64,000 nt of DNA from Dendrobium chrysotoxum (GCA_019925795.1 CM034314.1:23615774-23679773); one strand, 5' to 3'. Positions 11,150 to 24,849 are shown, numbered from the stretch's first letter. Made by a program: numbers and translations. Notes: a model not told the origin generated them from the letters alone.

Positions 11150-12682
11150 TGATAGGTGCTTACGGTGAGCTAATATGTGACTTGCTGAGTTTGAAATATG
11201 CTTATATTTTCTTAGATATAGAACGAATAAAGCCCACTAAATTATGTAAGTATAAATAACGAATCAAGTAATAAAGTGAAAGAGAAGAGTGTCCAACTCA
11301 CGAGGAAGTGTTCCGCTTAATTGTAACTTAACTACTATTGCTTACTCAAATGAATCGATTATCCTACTAGAAATGAAAATTGATGTTTGGAGTTTTTATC
11401 ACTAAAATAAAATAAAAACTTGCAAAAAGATTTTGATACTTATGAAAATTATATGTTATGGACTAATAAATATAAATAACATAGTTTTCCTAATGAGACT
11501 CTTTATTATAGATGTGGATCAAAATATATGCATCCCAAAATTTCTATTGAGCTTATAGAGATGAAAAGAAAAGTTCATAGTCTTACTATAGTTTTACTAT
11601 CTCTATAAAACTTAGAATATTTTAACATCCTATGTCTAGGTATGCCGACATTTCATTTCAATATTTTTAATTATTCCAGTATTCCTCCATCGAGGCTATA
11701 CATTACACGAGATTTTAACTACACACATAGCTATTATATGTATTAAACAAAGAATGGGAGATATTGAAAACATTATTCATCTCTTATGGAATAAGAGTCT
11801 ATATTAGTACTCGATAAGCTTTTTATATCATCAGTCCAAAACTAGAAAATAAGTTAGATATAAAAAAATATAACAAGAAAACTCATCTTTATTTCATTCA
11901 TTAGAAAAAAAGATACAAGAGAAGTAATAAGAAAATTATCACCCGAAAGGATCAAATGATCTTCTTCACACTCCTTCCACTAACTATTGAGGTGCTTACA
12001 CAAATAGGTTAAGATCTCCATAAGAAAAGTCTCTTGCACTTCTCTAGCCTCCCTTAGACTTTAGTCTAAGGTGGCACTAAAGAAACATATTTAAAACTAC
12101 AATAATTCGCTCAAGTGATGTACAGGGATTGGTTCAAGCACTGCGGTGCTCAATAAGGTGGCGTCGTGGTGCTTAAAAAGAACTAGCACATCAACGCTGT
12201 AAAATTGGCTCCGATGCAGAGCTGGTTAACATGGCATTATTCTTGCTTAGATTGTACAAATCAATATGACTTTTCATCTTTGGCAACTGATCTATCACAG
12301 TGCTAAGAAATTTGAGCACTGCAGCACTAGGATTGGGAATCCGACGCTGAGGTGTTAAAAGGCATGATAATTCGCCATGATTTTTTCTGAGAGTCGAATG
12401 ATGTGAAACTAATTTTGGGTGCAACAAAACTATATAATGCCACAATATTGACTGTGGTACCACTGCAACTCTTATAAATAGAGAAGACAGCTCTACAACG
12501 TCTAAAATAGGTGGCTCAGCATTGATGATGTGGGCGCTGCGGCATGATATGAATTGATGCCGTGGCATTGATCAACACTTATAATTTTTGTTATATTTTG
12601 AACATTCTTGTATAAAATACAACTAAAATAATATATTTTTACTGAATTTACATAAATAAACAATACTTAATTTACACTTAAT
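11150..12682 (-). mobile_element. Family B LTR (5' LTR of a decayed gypsy element)
   Basis: Read on the minus strand, this LTR begins near 12682 and ends tatca at 11150, directly before the PBS. It aligns with the plus-strand LTR at 41943-43612. The first 90 bases share aaatatattattttagtt. The middle holds a GC-richer domain full of gcac/gtgc palindromes (12110-12560). The end shares the 'gacactctt...tttattacttgattc' block. The matching 3' LTR and the coding region are not next to it. The minus-strand frame at 12191-12568 is inside the LTR and not a gene. Confidence 0.75.
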
Positions 12683-12689
12683 GGTGCCT

Positions 12690-13115
12690 GGGTTGAGCTC
12701 TAGGGTCCTCAAAGGCTCAGAGCTATCTAAAATCTCCAGCCAAAGGTCCCCCTCATATAGAGAGGTGAGGTCTATTTATATATTTTTTGAGTGGCACCCA
12801 CTGTAAATATAGAGAAGATACAGGGCAGGTTCAGAGTGCTCCATTGAGCAGCACATACTGAATCCCCCGATCATCGATTCAATTATAAGCATGCCATATT
12901 CATAGATCACTTAGACATCTAATTAATGTTTTAAATATTTTAAATATGCTTAGGCCCCTTAATTTGGACCCCTTTGGGATCAGATTGGACCAATTTTTGT
13001 GTCATTTGGTTTGTCTCATTGAGATGTTCAATTTTGACTATAAGTTTGCTGATATTGGTGTTTGGATGGTCCCAAATTTAATTTTGGAAGTTTTTAACTT
13101 GGATATGCCTTAAGA

Positions 13116-13118
<3 letters not shown>
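12690..13118. mobile_element. LTR-like fragment
   Basis: The right half (13040-13118) resembles 7405-7465 in the plus-strand LTR-like block; both have a 'gtttttaactt.gatatgcct.aagactc'-type run. The left half has a tatttatatat box near 12773 and cctcaaaggctcagagct. I cannot mark the ends. It runs into a GT microsatellite. Confidence 0.35.

Positions 13119-13173
<55 letters not shown>
13119..13173. repeat. (GT)n microsatellite
   Basis: A perfect run of about 27 GT dinucleotides. Confidence 0.98.
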
Positions 13174-13176
<3 letters not shown>

Positions 13177-13207
13177 GTGGTCGATTCTTTAAAAAACATA
13201 TGATTAT

Positions 13208-13335
13208 AACTTCATTTGGGAAGGTTTTCTTGTTGCTTTCTAAAGCAGTTTTCTAGTTCAAAATTTTGTAATTCAACAAATTTTGAACTAAAATGCTGTT
13301 TAGAAAGCAACTGGAAAGCCTCCCCAAATGAAGCC
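13208..13335. mobile_element. Tourist-like foldback MITE, copy 4
   Basis: The arms are AACTTCATTTGGGAAGG and CCTCCCCAAATGAAGCC. The flanks are TAT on both sides (13205-13207 and 13336-13338). The centre has an extended inverted pair around 13256-13294 (ttcaaaattttgt / acaaattttgaa), which gives a long hairpin. Confidence 0.9.
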
Positions 13336-13966
13336 TATATGTTTTTACAATGTGACTGTAAAGGTTACTGAAAATACTGAACAACATAGTAGCTATTAAA
13401 ATTTTATTGGATAAGTGAAAAACATAATAAAAATTATAACAAAAATTAGCAAATTATATAGAAAAAGATAATGAGGCTTAGAAGTTTCTATGAGGAAAAG
13501 GAAATAGATAGAGATGTACTCCATCCAAGGCTATATAAAACTTGCTAACGATAAAGGGAAATGACAATTAACCAGGAAATAAGCAGACAATCCCAAAATC
13601 AATATACAACATCATCATAAAACACTTGAGAATTGCCATTAATTGAATAGAAATAATAATAGTCTTGTTTAATCACATATATAGGTTAGTAATCATCATC
13701 ACCCCCAAAAAATTCTAGAAAGAATATCAAAAATCTAATCCAAAAGTTGGGCCATATTATGCAACCTACTATAGATAAGACTAGTTTGATCAGTAAAAAA
13801 AAATCATGGAGGTTCCACCATCACTAAAAATAAAAGCAAAATAATTCATTGTATATGATAATATCCATATTCCAGCAATATAGTGAGTTACCAAACACTA
13901 CAGGAAACACATAGATAATAAAAATAAACCACTTAACCCAATGGAGCCAACATATCATAATAGTAA

Positions 13967-14096
13967 GGCTTCATTTGGGATAGCTTTGTTACTACTTTCT
14001 AAAGCAATTTCTTAATACAAAAAATTTTTATTCAAGAAATTTTTGTACTAGAAAACTGCTTTAAAAACCAGTAAGAAAGTTGTCAAAAATAAAACA
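13967..14096. mobile_element. Tourist-like foldback MITE, copy 5
   Basis: It starts GGCTTCATTTGGGATAGC. The right arm is decayed (gtaagaaagttgtc...aaaaca). TAA flanks it on both sides (13964-13966 and 14097-14099). Confidence 0.85.
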
Positions 14097-14349
14097 TAAG
14101 TGATATAATGTTTAAGAAATCATAAAAGGGAAGGATACATCCCATCAAGTCCAAACACAAAAACAATTCAAAGAATTGCAAGTTAGTATTAGATAGCAGA
14201 AAAATGGTCCACCATAATCATAAAAATAACACCAAATAACTAAAACAAGCTCAAAAATAATAAAATAAATGATACATACCAGCATAATACATATTAATAC
14301 TCCCTCATGAAGTCAACAACCAAATAGATGCCAATAGGTAAAGTAATAC

Positions 14350-17300
14350 TTACAATCATAGAATTTAAAGGGACATTCATAATGAGCTATAGAAGGCCAA
14401 AAATAATGTCAATTAAAGTAGAGTAGATTAATGTATGATGAGATTTCATCATTAAAAGACCATCGTTTACTTTTAAGGTGATTAACAAAGTAAATTTTAG
14501 CTGCTAGAAGGTCAATATCAGTGTTAATCCCTCTAAATATTTTATAATTTCTCTCCAACCATATATAATAGGCTATAATGCGGATATCAAATAGATGAAA
14601 TCTCTTTATGATTTTGCAAGAGATAATCTCAACTTGTAAAAGAATATGTGATAATAAATATACCATATATATGAAAGAAATATCTCACCATAATGTACCT
14701 TTTAATTACCTCAAGTAAAAATAAATAGTTAAAGAAGATGTGAGTGTGATTCATTATATAATTTCTAGGAAACACAAGTTTGATCCATCATTAAACCACA
14801 TGCCTAAAGGATTTCTTTAGTTTTTAGCCCAACATTAGTATCTTCCATGTCATGCAAGCATAGTTAATTGCATAACCCTTAAACCAAACAAACTTTTTTC
14901 CAATGCATAATGGGAGTTGGGATGAAGAAGCATATAAAGGTGATAATTGGAGAAATAATTCTTAGCCATCAAGTACCAATATAACAAAAAGTCTACTAAA
15001 TATAAATGTTGATAATTTGTAGTGCATAGGAATTATTAACACAATTTTATAAGTAACAATTCATTAATCATCAACCATATCATCCAAATTATAATAAATC
15101 CACTCAATTAATATTGCACCATTTAACCAAGGATCAAAAAAACAAAAAGACATCGTACTATTTTTGTTAATATTGAAGGTAGATGGTGCCATATTTTTCA
15201 ACTATAGCTTTGTAAAGTTTTCAAAAGATTTCATCTTTGATAATTTGGTTTACTTCGAAAGGAGCAGTATACATTAGAACACTATTGTTAAAGAAGAGAG
15301 TCAGTATTGTATAGTCTATATATGAATTTAGATTTGCAAAGGATATGCAGAATGTCCAAAGAAGGAAGATCAAAAGCACCATTCTCATGGGGCAAGGTTG
15401 TGATTTTCTAGGAGATCATATGAAGGTTATAATCTATCCCATTGCAACATAGGAAATTATTTATAAGGGTTGTTATATTTTTTTCAAATGCCTTTTGGAA
15501 GAGAGACATGTCAAAATCAATAATAGAGACAGTTCCATGTTGTAGATCTGATCAATTAAAATCTACAAGTAAAGGAGAAAATGTTTTACTTCTACCCACT
15601 AAGCTAAAGATTGTAGCTTCTCCATAATTTTAAACTAGTTATCAGCATTAATGAAGGATCAGGTAAGGGGTATACCAAGATAATATCAAGGGAGAGGGTT
15701 GCATCCAAAGCATAAAAGGCTATAGAAATGGTCCTTCAACGGTGCATGAACATATTTGGAAAAACATATAATCAATTTGTTTAAATTAGCAAAAAGGCTA
15801 GTAGCACTCTTGAAATCTTTTAAAATAGAGTTAAGGCGTGTCATTGTGGAGTTCTCAACTTTACAAAAGACTAATAGATCGTTTGCTTAGAATAGATGTG
15901 ATTTTATAGTCTTTGTCGTTAATACAGTTAAAAGAAGTGTTAAGAGAGAGCATTAATCAATCTAGAGAAGGCATTAATGATGAATGTAAATAAGAATGGG
16001 AATAAATGACATCCTTATCTATAACAATTTTGGAATTAAAAACGTCAATATGCTCTAAATTGTTCACCATAGAAAAATAGACATTGGAGGTGCAATTAGC
16101 AATCCAATTGAAAAATATAGCTGGAAAGCCCAAATCAATAAGCCTACTATAAAGGAATTATTAGTTTACATCATCAAAAGCCTTTTGGTGGTTAACTTTT
16201 CATATAAACATTTAGAGATGTTAACAAAGTTGAAACCTCTAAGCATCTCATTAACAAAAAAAAAATTTATCAGAAAGTAGATTGAGCTTGGTGTATAAGA
16301 TTTGGAAGTAAAGGCTTCAACATATTTGAAAGCAATTTGGTAATGACCTTGTATATAATGTTACAAAGTAAGATAAGCTTAATTGTAGTCATTGAAGCTT
16401 TTAGTGTGAGTATACTCAGGAATTAAAGTGATGGCCAAGTGTTTCACTTGATTAGGAAACTTAGAGGAGTGAAGGAAGTTATTTACTACCTCAATATGGG
16501 AACTACCAATAATATGGTAAGTATTTTTAAAGAATTTTTATGTAAATCCATCTTGGCCAGGGGCATTCTTATTGTTAATCTCAAAAAGGGTCAGTCTAAT
16601 ATCTCCATTAAAAAAGACTAAAGTGAAACTAAATTAATCATCCATAAAAAGAGTAAGACCAATTGGGAGCTTAACCGGACATTAATTCATAGAAATATCT
16701 TCCTCATTAAATATCTTAAAGAAGTGAGATAGCTTCAAAGGCAATGTCTTCGTTTGAATTAAAAAGAACAAAGGAAGCAAAGACTTCTCCAATATAAATA
16801 TGGTTCCTTCTAGTTTTGATCTTTTTATAAGGAAATTTAAGATCATCTTCACCTTTTGAAAGCTAAGACACTTAGCACTCTATTTTTTTTCAGCTAATTT
16901 CACACTTTGTATTTTCAATCAAAAAAATTTTGAGTGTCTAAGGAATGATGTAGGAGCCCTAAATTTAGAGGATTTTTCCCAAGCTCTGAAAAATGTTTTT
17001 TCTGGTTTGATGTTAAGGGAGAAAACCATACTAGACATATATGAGAATGATTCCCATTTGGTTTCCTTTAAAGCAAACTTAATATTGTTCAATTTATTAC
17101 AAAGAGCTTAACATGAAAAAGAAATTGTTCAACTGATGATCATTACAAAAAACTCAATCTAAAAGACATCTAATAGGGTTTTGAAGTTGATGGTTGAACC
17201 AAATAAAATAAAACCCGGCATGGAGAAGATTAGAAAGGCTTGCATTAAAAAAAATAGTTGTAGATGGATGAGGTGAGTTTCCATTACCCTTCTCATCTTG

Positions 17301-17515
17301 TATGTTAATGCAATGTAGATCCTATAAAACAAGTTACAGTTCCAGTACCATTCTCATGGCCAAAGAATTTTTCTCTCCTTAACACTATTATTAACATAGG
17401 CAAAAGTAAACATAAGTTTAATAGTGTTAGAAAAAACAAAATAGCCATGGATGAATTGAAGACAATCAGAGAAATCTCCTAACGTTGATTTCTCTTTAGT
17501 AAAATCACTACTATA
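14350..17515 (-). pseudogene. Decayed L1-type LINE (endonuclease end, RT, C-terminal tail)
   Basis: Minus-strand translation, with frameshifts and stops, shows LINE blocks in order. Near 17480 there is GDFSDCLQFIHGYF and then FTFAYVNNSVKERKILW, which looks like the endonuclease end. 16985-17100 has LKETKWESFSYMSSMVFSL. Around 16560-16600 is FFEINNKNAPGQDGFT, typical of the RT N terminus, followed by HLAITLIPEYTHTKSFNDYN. Around 16130-16200 is HQKAFDDVN, then LIDLGFPAIFFNWIANCTSN. The C terminus (14409-14666) has YYIWLERNYKIFRG, the usual ending of plant L1 ORF2. The RQGDPLSP and YADD motifs are not readable. The element looks 5' truncated near 17515, and its 3' end is approximate. Confidence 0.75.
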
Positions 17516-19604
17516 ACAATTTCTAAATATGAGAATTTACAAGCACTTTATTAAGACACTTTGGCTCTATTTGGGATAAATTTTTCATTATTTTGATTTT
17601 TATACTGATACCCTACTTCCATTTGGTGACAAAATTTTTATTGCCTTTTAGAAATTTTTTGTGGTGTGGAGTAACTTTTTAGAACTAGATTTGCTATAGT
17701 GCAAATTCAGAAAAGAAAAAAAAATCTACATTACCTACATGAACTTTTGGAAAGATATATTTTTATTTTCAACTTCTATAGTAGCTATTGCAAATGATTG
17801 CAATTGCATCAATGAACCCATAGTCAATTATTTATGCTTACATCTTTTAATCATCCTCTAAGTGCTCTTCAATTAGGATATTTGCTTGCTGAATTTAGCA
17901 GGGATGGAACCAAATTGACTTGCAGTCTTTGCACCCTCAAATTTTTAATTTTTCTCATCAAGAATTTATTTTTTCATAGTTTACCCACCCTCAATTTACT
18001 ATTTTGCTAAATCCTCGCCAAAAGAATATTCAACATAACCTTTTTCTCGAATGGACAGATTAAACAATGGAAATAAAAGTCCATAACTTTTGCTTTCTTG
18101 TCTACAAATTTGATGGTATTATCTTATTAGTTATTTATATTTTTCTCCAAAAAGTTTAATTTTATGTATTTGTACTCATTTAGTTATAATCATCATCATC
18201 ATTATTACTATTATAATTATTATTTTATTACTCAAAATTTTGCCCACATAATAACAAGAATCGGTTCCACCACTAAAATTAAGGTAAGTCCAAAGTTGTA
18301 CAATAATTATAATAGAAGGTACAAAATATGTAATTATCGAATGAGGATATGAAAAAAATTTAGAGACAAATTAATATCTACTGAAAAATCATATCGAAGA
18401 TGTATAGACTAGCACAAAATTCGCTCATAGGTTGAAATATAATTACAAAATATATTAAAATTTACGTAGTTTAACTTCAATTAAATTATGTACATAGGAG
18501 TTGAGAGAGAATATAATACATTAATAAAACACATAAGACATAATAATGATGTACAAAATAAAACACTCATGAAGTTCTTCCTGATTTTTCAAGTTCACCC
18601 GCATACAACGAAGAAAGCCTAAAATACTATCAAAAATAAGTTGTCTAATAAAAGGAAATCATTCTTCTCGAATGCAATGCACCCTTAAGATTTGAATGTC
18701 CTAAAAAATCTCTAACACCTAAAAGAGTGTGGAATAATGGAGATCTATAAGAATTTGGACTATTTCTAATTGGTTCTCTAGTTCAATGGCATGCCCAAAG
18801 TCCTTTCCTTTCCTTAAAAAAGCTATTATAGTTTCCATCCATAATTAGGAGTGATTGAGTACTATCTAGGATTTTACAAATAGAGATAGGATCTCTTAAG
18901 TTTTGAGATGTATTATGATTCTTAGGAATCCCATGCATCTTGATATGATTCTTGATTTTTTCTATTTCCTAAAATTATAAATCCTACCATTAGAATAAAT
19001 TCTCTTATTTGACTCAAAGTTGTTGCAAAACCTAAATCTCATTTCAATTTTCTTCTCTTCATGTTGAGCTCTATAAGGGGCTCAACACCATGTAATCTCA
19101 TCATGAAGAAAGACCAACAAAATTAAAGACCAATGAGAGATCTTTGTAGTATAAAAGTTAGGCTTTAAAGCTGCATCACTTAACCTGTGTACATATACCA
19201 CAAAATTTTAATACCTCATACGTGTTTATCTTCTTACCTTGAATATTGTAATTATATGATCTAACAAACTATCAAAAAGAATAACTAAACATTGCAAATT
19301 TAAGCTGACCTAGTTACTTAAAGTCTTCCCATTATCTTGTACTTAAAATTGTTCAAGAATATTTCTAACAACATAAAAGATACATTTATTCAATTTCTCA
19401 AAATATGATTCTCTAATTCAAGCGAAGAAGTAAAAAAAAAACCCCTCCAAGGTTGCACTGTACAATGCATAAAATCTTCTAACTCTCTTGGCCTTTATAA
19501 TAACCATTAAACTCTGGCAAGCTTTCATATATGTCATCATTAATAGAAAATTTATACTCTAATAATCTAAATATATGATTTATACTCCAATATAGTATAT
19601 GTGT
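17516..19604. other. Non-coding AT-rich stretch
   Basis: No gene, RNA or clear transposon was found. A segment near 17565-17600 (ggctctatttgggata) is vaguely like a MITE arm but has no partner. A short ATC/ATT-rich low-complexity stretch lies at 18180-18225. Confidence 0.4.
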
Positions 19605-21366
19605 TGTTATAATCCAACCCGACAGGAACAACTGATGGGATAGGTCCTATCATGTTGAGTTGCGACAAGTGGATCAGAAGATCTAGTTTTGGAAATTTTT
19701 AAATTTCATCTTCCAATTTAAACCTTTACAATAAATAGCAAACTACAAAGCTACTAAAACATCCAGAGTATTGAAATAAACTCATCCACAAAATCTCTTT
19801 CATTCATCATCAAAATGTCATATACAATCATAATACATGGCTATAAATAAGAACTAAAGAATTGAATAATAGGACTACTCATGAATGTGCAAAAATCAAT
19901 AGAAAAAGTATTAAATAGACTTAGACCAAGTCCTGAACTGCTAATCAATAGGCACCTTCTCTTTACCAAGCCCTGAAAATAAAATGCAAATCCACAGTGA
20001 GCTAAAACAACTCAGCAGGCCATAAACACCGATCTAAATTTTCTAATATTTTTTTATTAAACATTTTTCAGAATATTAAAATGCAGTATAATAAATTAAA
20101 ATTTTGTGCAATGTAATAAGAGCATGGCAATTATCCACAAATTCAAATAATAATACTGAACAATGAAATAAACTGAAATTTACATCACAATATAGAACAT
20201 AATAGAGTTCGCTGATCCCATACTGAATCTTAAGGAAATCTTGACCCTTATGACTCCCAATATGCTTATAGCACCAGAATATGTCATTTTACCAATAGAA
20301 TATGCCCGTAGGCACAAGAACTTGTCGTATAGGCACTAGAATATCTTTTTTTTACAATAACATTTCTTAAACTTCTCAATTCAACCAATAAAGCATATAA
20401 TTCAATCACATAAATACATATTTCATCACAGTGTAGCAACTAAAGAATAATTGAGTTCATATCAGAATTTTATAATTTTTTATAACAGTAGACAATAGAA
20501 ATTCCTACTAAGTAAAAATTCACAATTTTAAAGCATAACCAAATTATTAGAGATTGTGTAAATATTATTTAAGACTATAATCATGCTACACTATTTTTTT
20601 TTAGAGTCTGGATTATTTTTTATTCAATAAAAATCACATAAATTCTAAAATCTTCACTATAAAATTTCTAAAAAAAATATTCTAAATGTTCAGAATCTCA
20701 ATCTTGATAACATATAAAATGTTATGGAATGAAAATTTTACCGATGTAAAGTTACCCTTATTTTTTGATAACAAAAATATAAATTTAATTACAAAATTTG
20801 AGAAATCTCTGTATTTTAGAAAACTAAGATAGACATTAGGTGACCTACCTCGATCAAGATAACTTTTTGAATTAGGATAACGACTAAAAATGATCCGTAG
20901 CAACCCAAAAATACTTCTTTCTTCTCCAGAATCCTCTCTTGATCTCTTTTACTTAAACTGCCAAATGATCGGATCAATGGAATAGTGAAAAAATATTATA
21001 TTTAAGTGTAGAAAATGGCCCAGCACCTAGGTGCCACTATTTGAGTGTCACAGTGCTAGTTTAAATACTAAAAACTTGAGAGCATAGCACCAAGGTGCCA
21101 CTGTTCAGTACCTAGGCATCACTATTTAGGGCCAAAGCCCCACAACACCCCGCATCTTGGTGCTCCACAGAAATTTTTTTCAAATTTCACCAATGTGCAT
21201 TCAAACACATGGAAATCACTCCAAAACATATGTAGATCTCTTTTCATACATACATATCACTCCCAAACACTTACATAAGAATTCAAAACATGAAAGTTCA
21301 AACATTTACCTTTTTCAATTCAGGTTAGAATAGGTTGAACCAAATACAAAACCTAGAGGTGTTATA
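19605..21366 (-). mobile_element. Family A Ty3/gypsy 3' LTR
   Basis: This LTR pairs with 26008-27605. Both begin on the plus strand with tgt.a.aatccaa.cc and share long runs such as tttcatcttccaatttaaac, the 'caaaatgtcatatacaatcataatacatgg' region, 'gtgagctaaaacaactca', and the region with cctaggtgccact palindromes (21000-21160). A polypurine tract lies immediately beside it at 21367. It also aligns with the plus-strand copy at 39580-41283. The two LTRs of this element are clearly diverged, so the insertion is old. Confidence 0.88.
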
Positions 21367-21380
21367 ACTCTCCCCTCCTC
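21367..21380 (-). other. Polypurine tract of family A element
   Basis: On the minus strand the sequence reads TGAGGAGGGGAGAG, directly before the 3' LTR. This is the expected place for the plus-strand DNA primer of a gypsy element. Confidence 0.75.
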
Positions 21381-21969
21381 AAAAAATAACCATCCTCAAT
21401 ATTTCAAAACTTAGATCTCATAACACAAAAATAGGTTACGTTATAGTTGTCTCATCTCATACCTCTTTTCCCAAGGAGCTTCTAGTTTGGTTCTTTTTTT
21501 TTTCAGTAGACTTTAATCATTGAAATCTATTTATTTCTTAACTTTCTAATATTATATGATATAACCCTCTCTAGTTCTTTCATGTAGATCAGATTTAGAT
21601 GTACCTCAATGCTTCAACAGATGTGACACATGGCATACATTATAAATTTTAGACAAATGATCTGGATACTATAACCTTTAGATAAACTTTTTAATCCTTT
21701 CAATAACTTAAATGTTCCAATATACCTTGGACTTAATTTTCCCTCTCCTTGCCAAATTTGATGTTGTCATTCATCAGCCTGATCTTCACATATACAAATA
21801 TCACACTTAAAATGTTATAGCCCAATGCTTAGCATCAAAATACTATTTCTACTTATCTTGAATAGCTTTTAATCTGTCTCTGATCAAATGGATCTTTTCA
21901 ATAATATCATCAACCAAAGCTTGCCCAAAAAAAGTGTCTTTCACTAACCTTTATCCAAGATAGCGGTGT

Positions 21970-22450
21970 ATGATACTTCCTACCATTCATAGCCTCATAT
22001 TGAGCCATATCTATAATTGATTGAAAGTGATTATTGTAAGAAAATTCAATCCAAGGTGTATGATCCTCCCAGCTGCCATAAAAATCCAAAATATAGAGTC
22101 TTTGAAAATCTTTTAGTACCTATATAATCCTCTTACACTGTCCATTAATCTGAGGATGAAATATCATACTGAAATATATTTTAGTACCCAAATCTTGCTG
22201 AATATCTCTCCACAGTCTAGAGGCATACTGTCCATGTTTATCAGAGACTACAATCTTTAGTATCCCATGTAATCTAATAATCTCATGTATATATATATGT
22301 GCTAACTTGTCGAGAATCTGACTATCAGATTAAAATAAAATGAGCTAATTTCTTCAAACAATCAACTATAACCCAAATGGCATCATGTACCTATGTCGAC
22401 CAGGAAAAACCCATAGCACAATCCATAGTCACCTCTTTCCATTTTCACTC
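21970..22450 (-). pseudogene. Ty3/gypsy integrase remnant (family A)
   Basis: Two blocks are readable on the minus strand. Near 22440-22360 is EVTMDCAMGFSWST, then VHDAIWVIVDCLKKLAHFI, the core of gypsy integrase (family form: 'TMDFVTGLP...DAIWVIVDRLTKSAHFL'). Near 22090-21960 is YGSWEDHTPWIEFSYNNHFQ, then MAQYEAMNGRKYHTPLSW, the conserved 'EFAYNNSYQ...APYEALYGRK' block. Stops and frameshifts run through it. It lies after RNase H in the minus direction, which is the gypsy order. Confidence 0.85.
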
Positions 22451-22819
22451 AGGAATGGGTAACATTTACAGAAAACCTCCCAGTCATTAATATTCTGCCT
22501 TCACTAACTAAAAAGTTTCACATTTTAATACAAAATTAGCTACATCATTTTTCAATCCAGGTCACCAAACAATAGCTTTCAGATCATCATATAGTTTTAG
22601 TACTTCTTGGATAAATAATATACCCTAAATAATGAGAACCCTGACTTCTGAATTCTTGAATCCTTTCCAGTAGAGAATGCTGAATAATTATGTGAGTAAA
22701 TATACTAGAATCTTGATCAGTAGAAGAAATCACCTCCAACTATAATCTCTTCATATCTTGTATCACAGATTCATCAGAAGTAATTTGAATACATAAAATT
22801 CAGAAGATTTCATGCTCAA

Positions 22820-23130
22820 AGCAGCTACTATAATACTAGCTTTATCAGTTTGATACTAAATAGTTTGATCATAGTCTTTACTCAAATTAAGTCATCTCCT
22901 TTGCCTTGTATTTAGATCCTTTTGAGTAAATATGTTCTTCAAATTCTGATGATAAATTAAAATCTTATACTTGACATCATACAAATAATGTCTCTAGATA
23001 TTTAAGGCAAATACAATAGTAGCAAGTTCTAGATTATGTGCTAGATAGTTCCTCTCATATAGCTATAATTATCTAGAATTATAAGTTATAACTCTATTGT
23101 GCTGCATTCATACACATCCTAGACGTTTAA
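22820..23130 (-). pseudogene. Ty3/gypsy RNase H remnant (family A)
   Basis: The minus strand reads YERNYLAHNLELATIVFALN, then RHYLYDVKYKILIYHQNLKN and IFTQKDLNTRQRR, then YQTDKASIIVAALSMKS. These match the family blocks 'YPTHDLELAAVVFALK', 'HKSLKYIFTQKELNLRQRRW' and 'GKANVVADALSRK'. The ALS end has AALS in place of DALS, and several stops are present, so it is non-functional. The sequence style is that of Tekay/Del-type chromoviruses, which is inferred. Confidence 0.85.
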
Positions 23131-23499
23131 GTGAAGCACCGTTGAACACCTAAAATCCTTCTATATTAGATAGAAGAGTCAAAATAGGAGAAGAAGTCAA
23201 ACAAGCCTTCAATCTCTGAAAAATAACCTCACACTCAAGTGTCCAAATAAACGCTAATGACTTCTGAGTCAGTCTCATTAAAGGTGCAAAAATTTGAGAA
23301 AATTTTCTTCATGAATGTCTTGTAATATCCAGCTATACCCAAGAAACTATGTACCTTAAATACAGTAGTAGACCTTGTCCACCTAGTAATTACCTAAACT
23401 TTCTAAGGATTTATAAAAATACCTACACTACTCACTATATGCCTAAGAAAAGAAATACTCCTCAGTAAAAACTCATATTTGAAGAATTTTATATGTAGC

Positions 23500-24022
23500 T
23501 AATGCTGCCTCAAAGTCTCCAAAATAATCCTTAGAAGTCTAACATGATCTTCCTTAGAAGCAGAATAAACCAAAATGCCATCTATTAATACTATCACAAA
23601 CTGATCTAGATAATCTCTGAACACTCATTTATCAAATCTATAAAGATGACTGGTGTATTCGTCATCCCAAAAGACATGATTAAAAACTCATAATGCATCA
23701 TATTGAAAGTTGTCTTCATCACATTAACCTCTCTAATTTTTACCTGATAATAACTAGATCACAAATTAATCTTGGAAAATATAGATGATCCAACAAGTTG
23801 GTCAAATAGATCATCAATCCATGGTAGAGAATGCTTATTCTTGATAGTTGATTTGTTCAACTCCTTGTAATCAATATGCATGTGTATTATACTATCTCTT
23901 TTCTTCATAAATAGAGAAGGTGCTCCCCATGTAGACACAATAGGATGGATGAATCCCCTCTTAACCAACTCCTGAAGATGGACATTTAACTCTTGAAGCT
24001 TCTTAGGTACAATCCTATACAA
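23500..24022 (-). pseudogene. Ty3/gypsy reverse transcriptase remnant (family A)
   Basis: An open stretch (23759-24022) encodes QELVKRGFIHPIVSTWGAPS, then FMKKRDSIIHMHIDYKELNK and PWIDDLFDQLVGSSIFSKIN, the first RT motifs of gypsy elements. Further on (23530-23640) the minus strand reads YLDQFVIVLIDGILVYSAS. The family motif here is YIDDILVYS, so the second catalytic aspartate is replaced by glycine. With stops and frameshifts between the two parts, this RT is dead. Confidence 0.9.
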
Positions 24023-24849
24023 AGCTTTAGAAAATAAGGTGTACTTGAAAATACATTTGTATTAAACTTTTTGTCTCTATCTAGGGCAAATCGATTAACT
24101 TCTCAGGAAATACATCTTGGAATTCATGTGCTACTCAAACATTAGTAATAGAACCAAAATTTACTCTGCTATCTCGAACTGATGCTAAAAATATCATGCA
24201 ACCCTTTATTCATAATCTTTCTACTTTCACAACAGAAATCAAATAGGACAAAATACTTCTAACTCTCTAGAATATACAACTTTCATTGCCTAGAAATTAA
24301 GTGAATTGCTTTTTAAAACAATCAATTCGAGCATCATACCAACTCAACCATTTAATGCCAAAATAACATCATACGTAGAAATATGTAATAAACTCAAACT
24401 AGACATCCATTTATTACCAAAAAATTCAATATTACTAGCTATTATATCATCTCCAGTCAATAAAGTAATAGATAGAGAGAGTGCAAAAAAATTGAAGGAA
24501 AATATAATAAATTGAAGAAATGCTCATAAATAAATGAATGATTGTCTCAATAATCATATAAAATATGATCTGCCTGATCAAAAATATAAGTCATACCTGT
24601 AATCACACTTAGAATATCTCGTGGTTCCTACTGGGTCAAACTATATACACTTGCATGAACTAGAGCTGGAGAAATAGAATTACTAGCTAGGCTCTCTCTG
24701 ATTATTGCTAAATGGCCACCGTGCAACAAAATCAGAACCACTACCTTTACCAGAAGAACTCTTAATAAACATGAAAAGTGGAACTATCCTAAATCTCCCT
24801 GTCAGTCTAACAGAACTTTTAAATCTAGGCTCACATCTTCAAACAAATC

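Noticed and set aside
12191..12568. 125-codon minus-strand frame
   Set aside because: It lies wholly inside the family B LTR, and the other copy does not keep the frame.
13894..13910. CACTACAGGAAA, resembling a CACTA transposon end
   Set aside because: No inverted partner end was found within range, and no 3 bp duplication was seen.
17565..17700. Possible additional MITE arm (ggctctatttgggata)
   Set aside because: The rest of the arm and a right end do not match the family.
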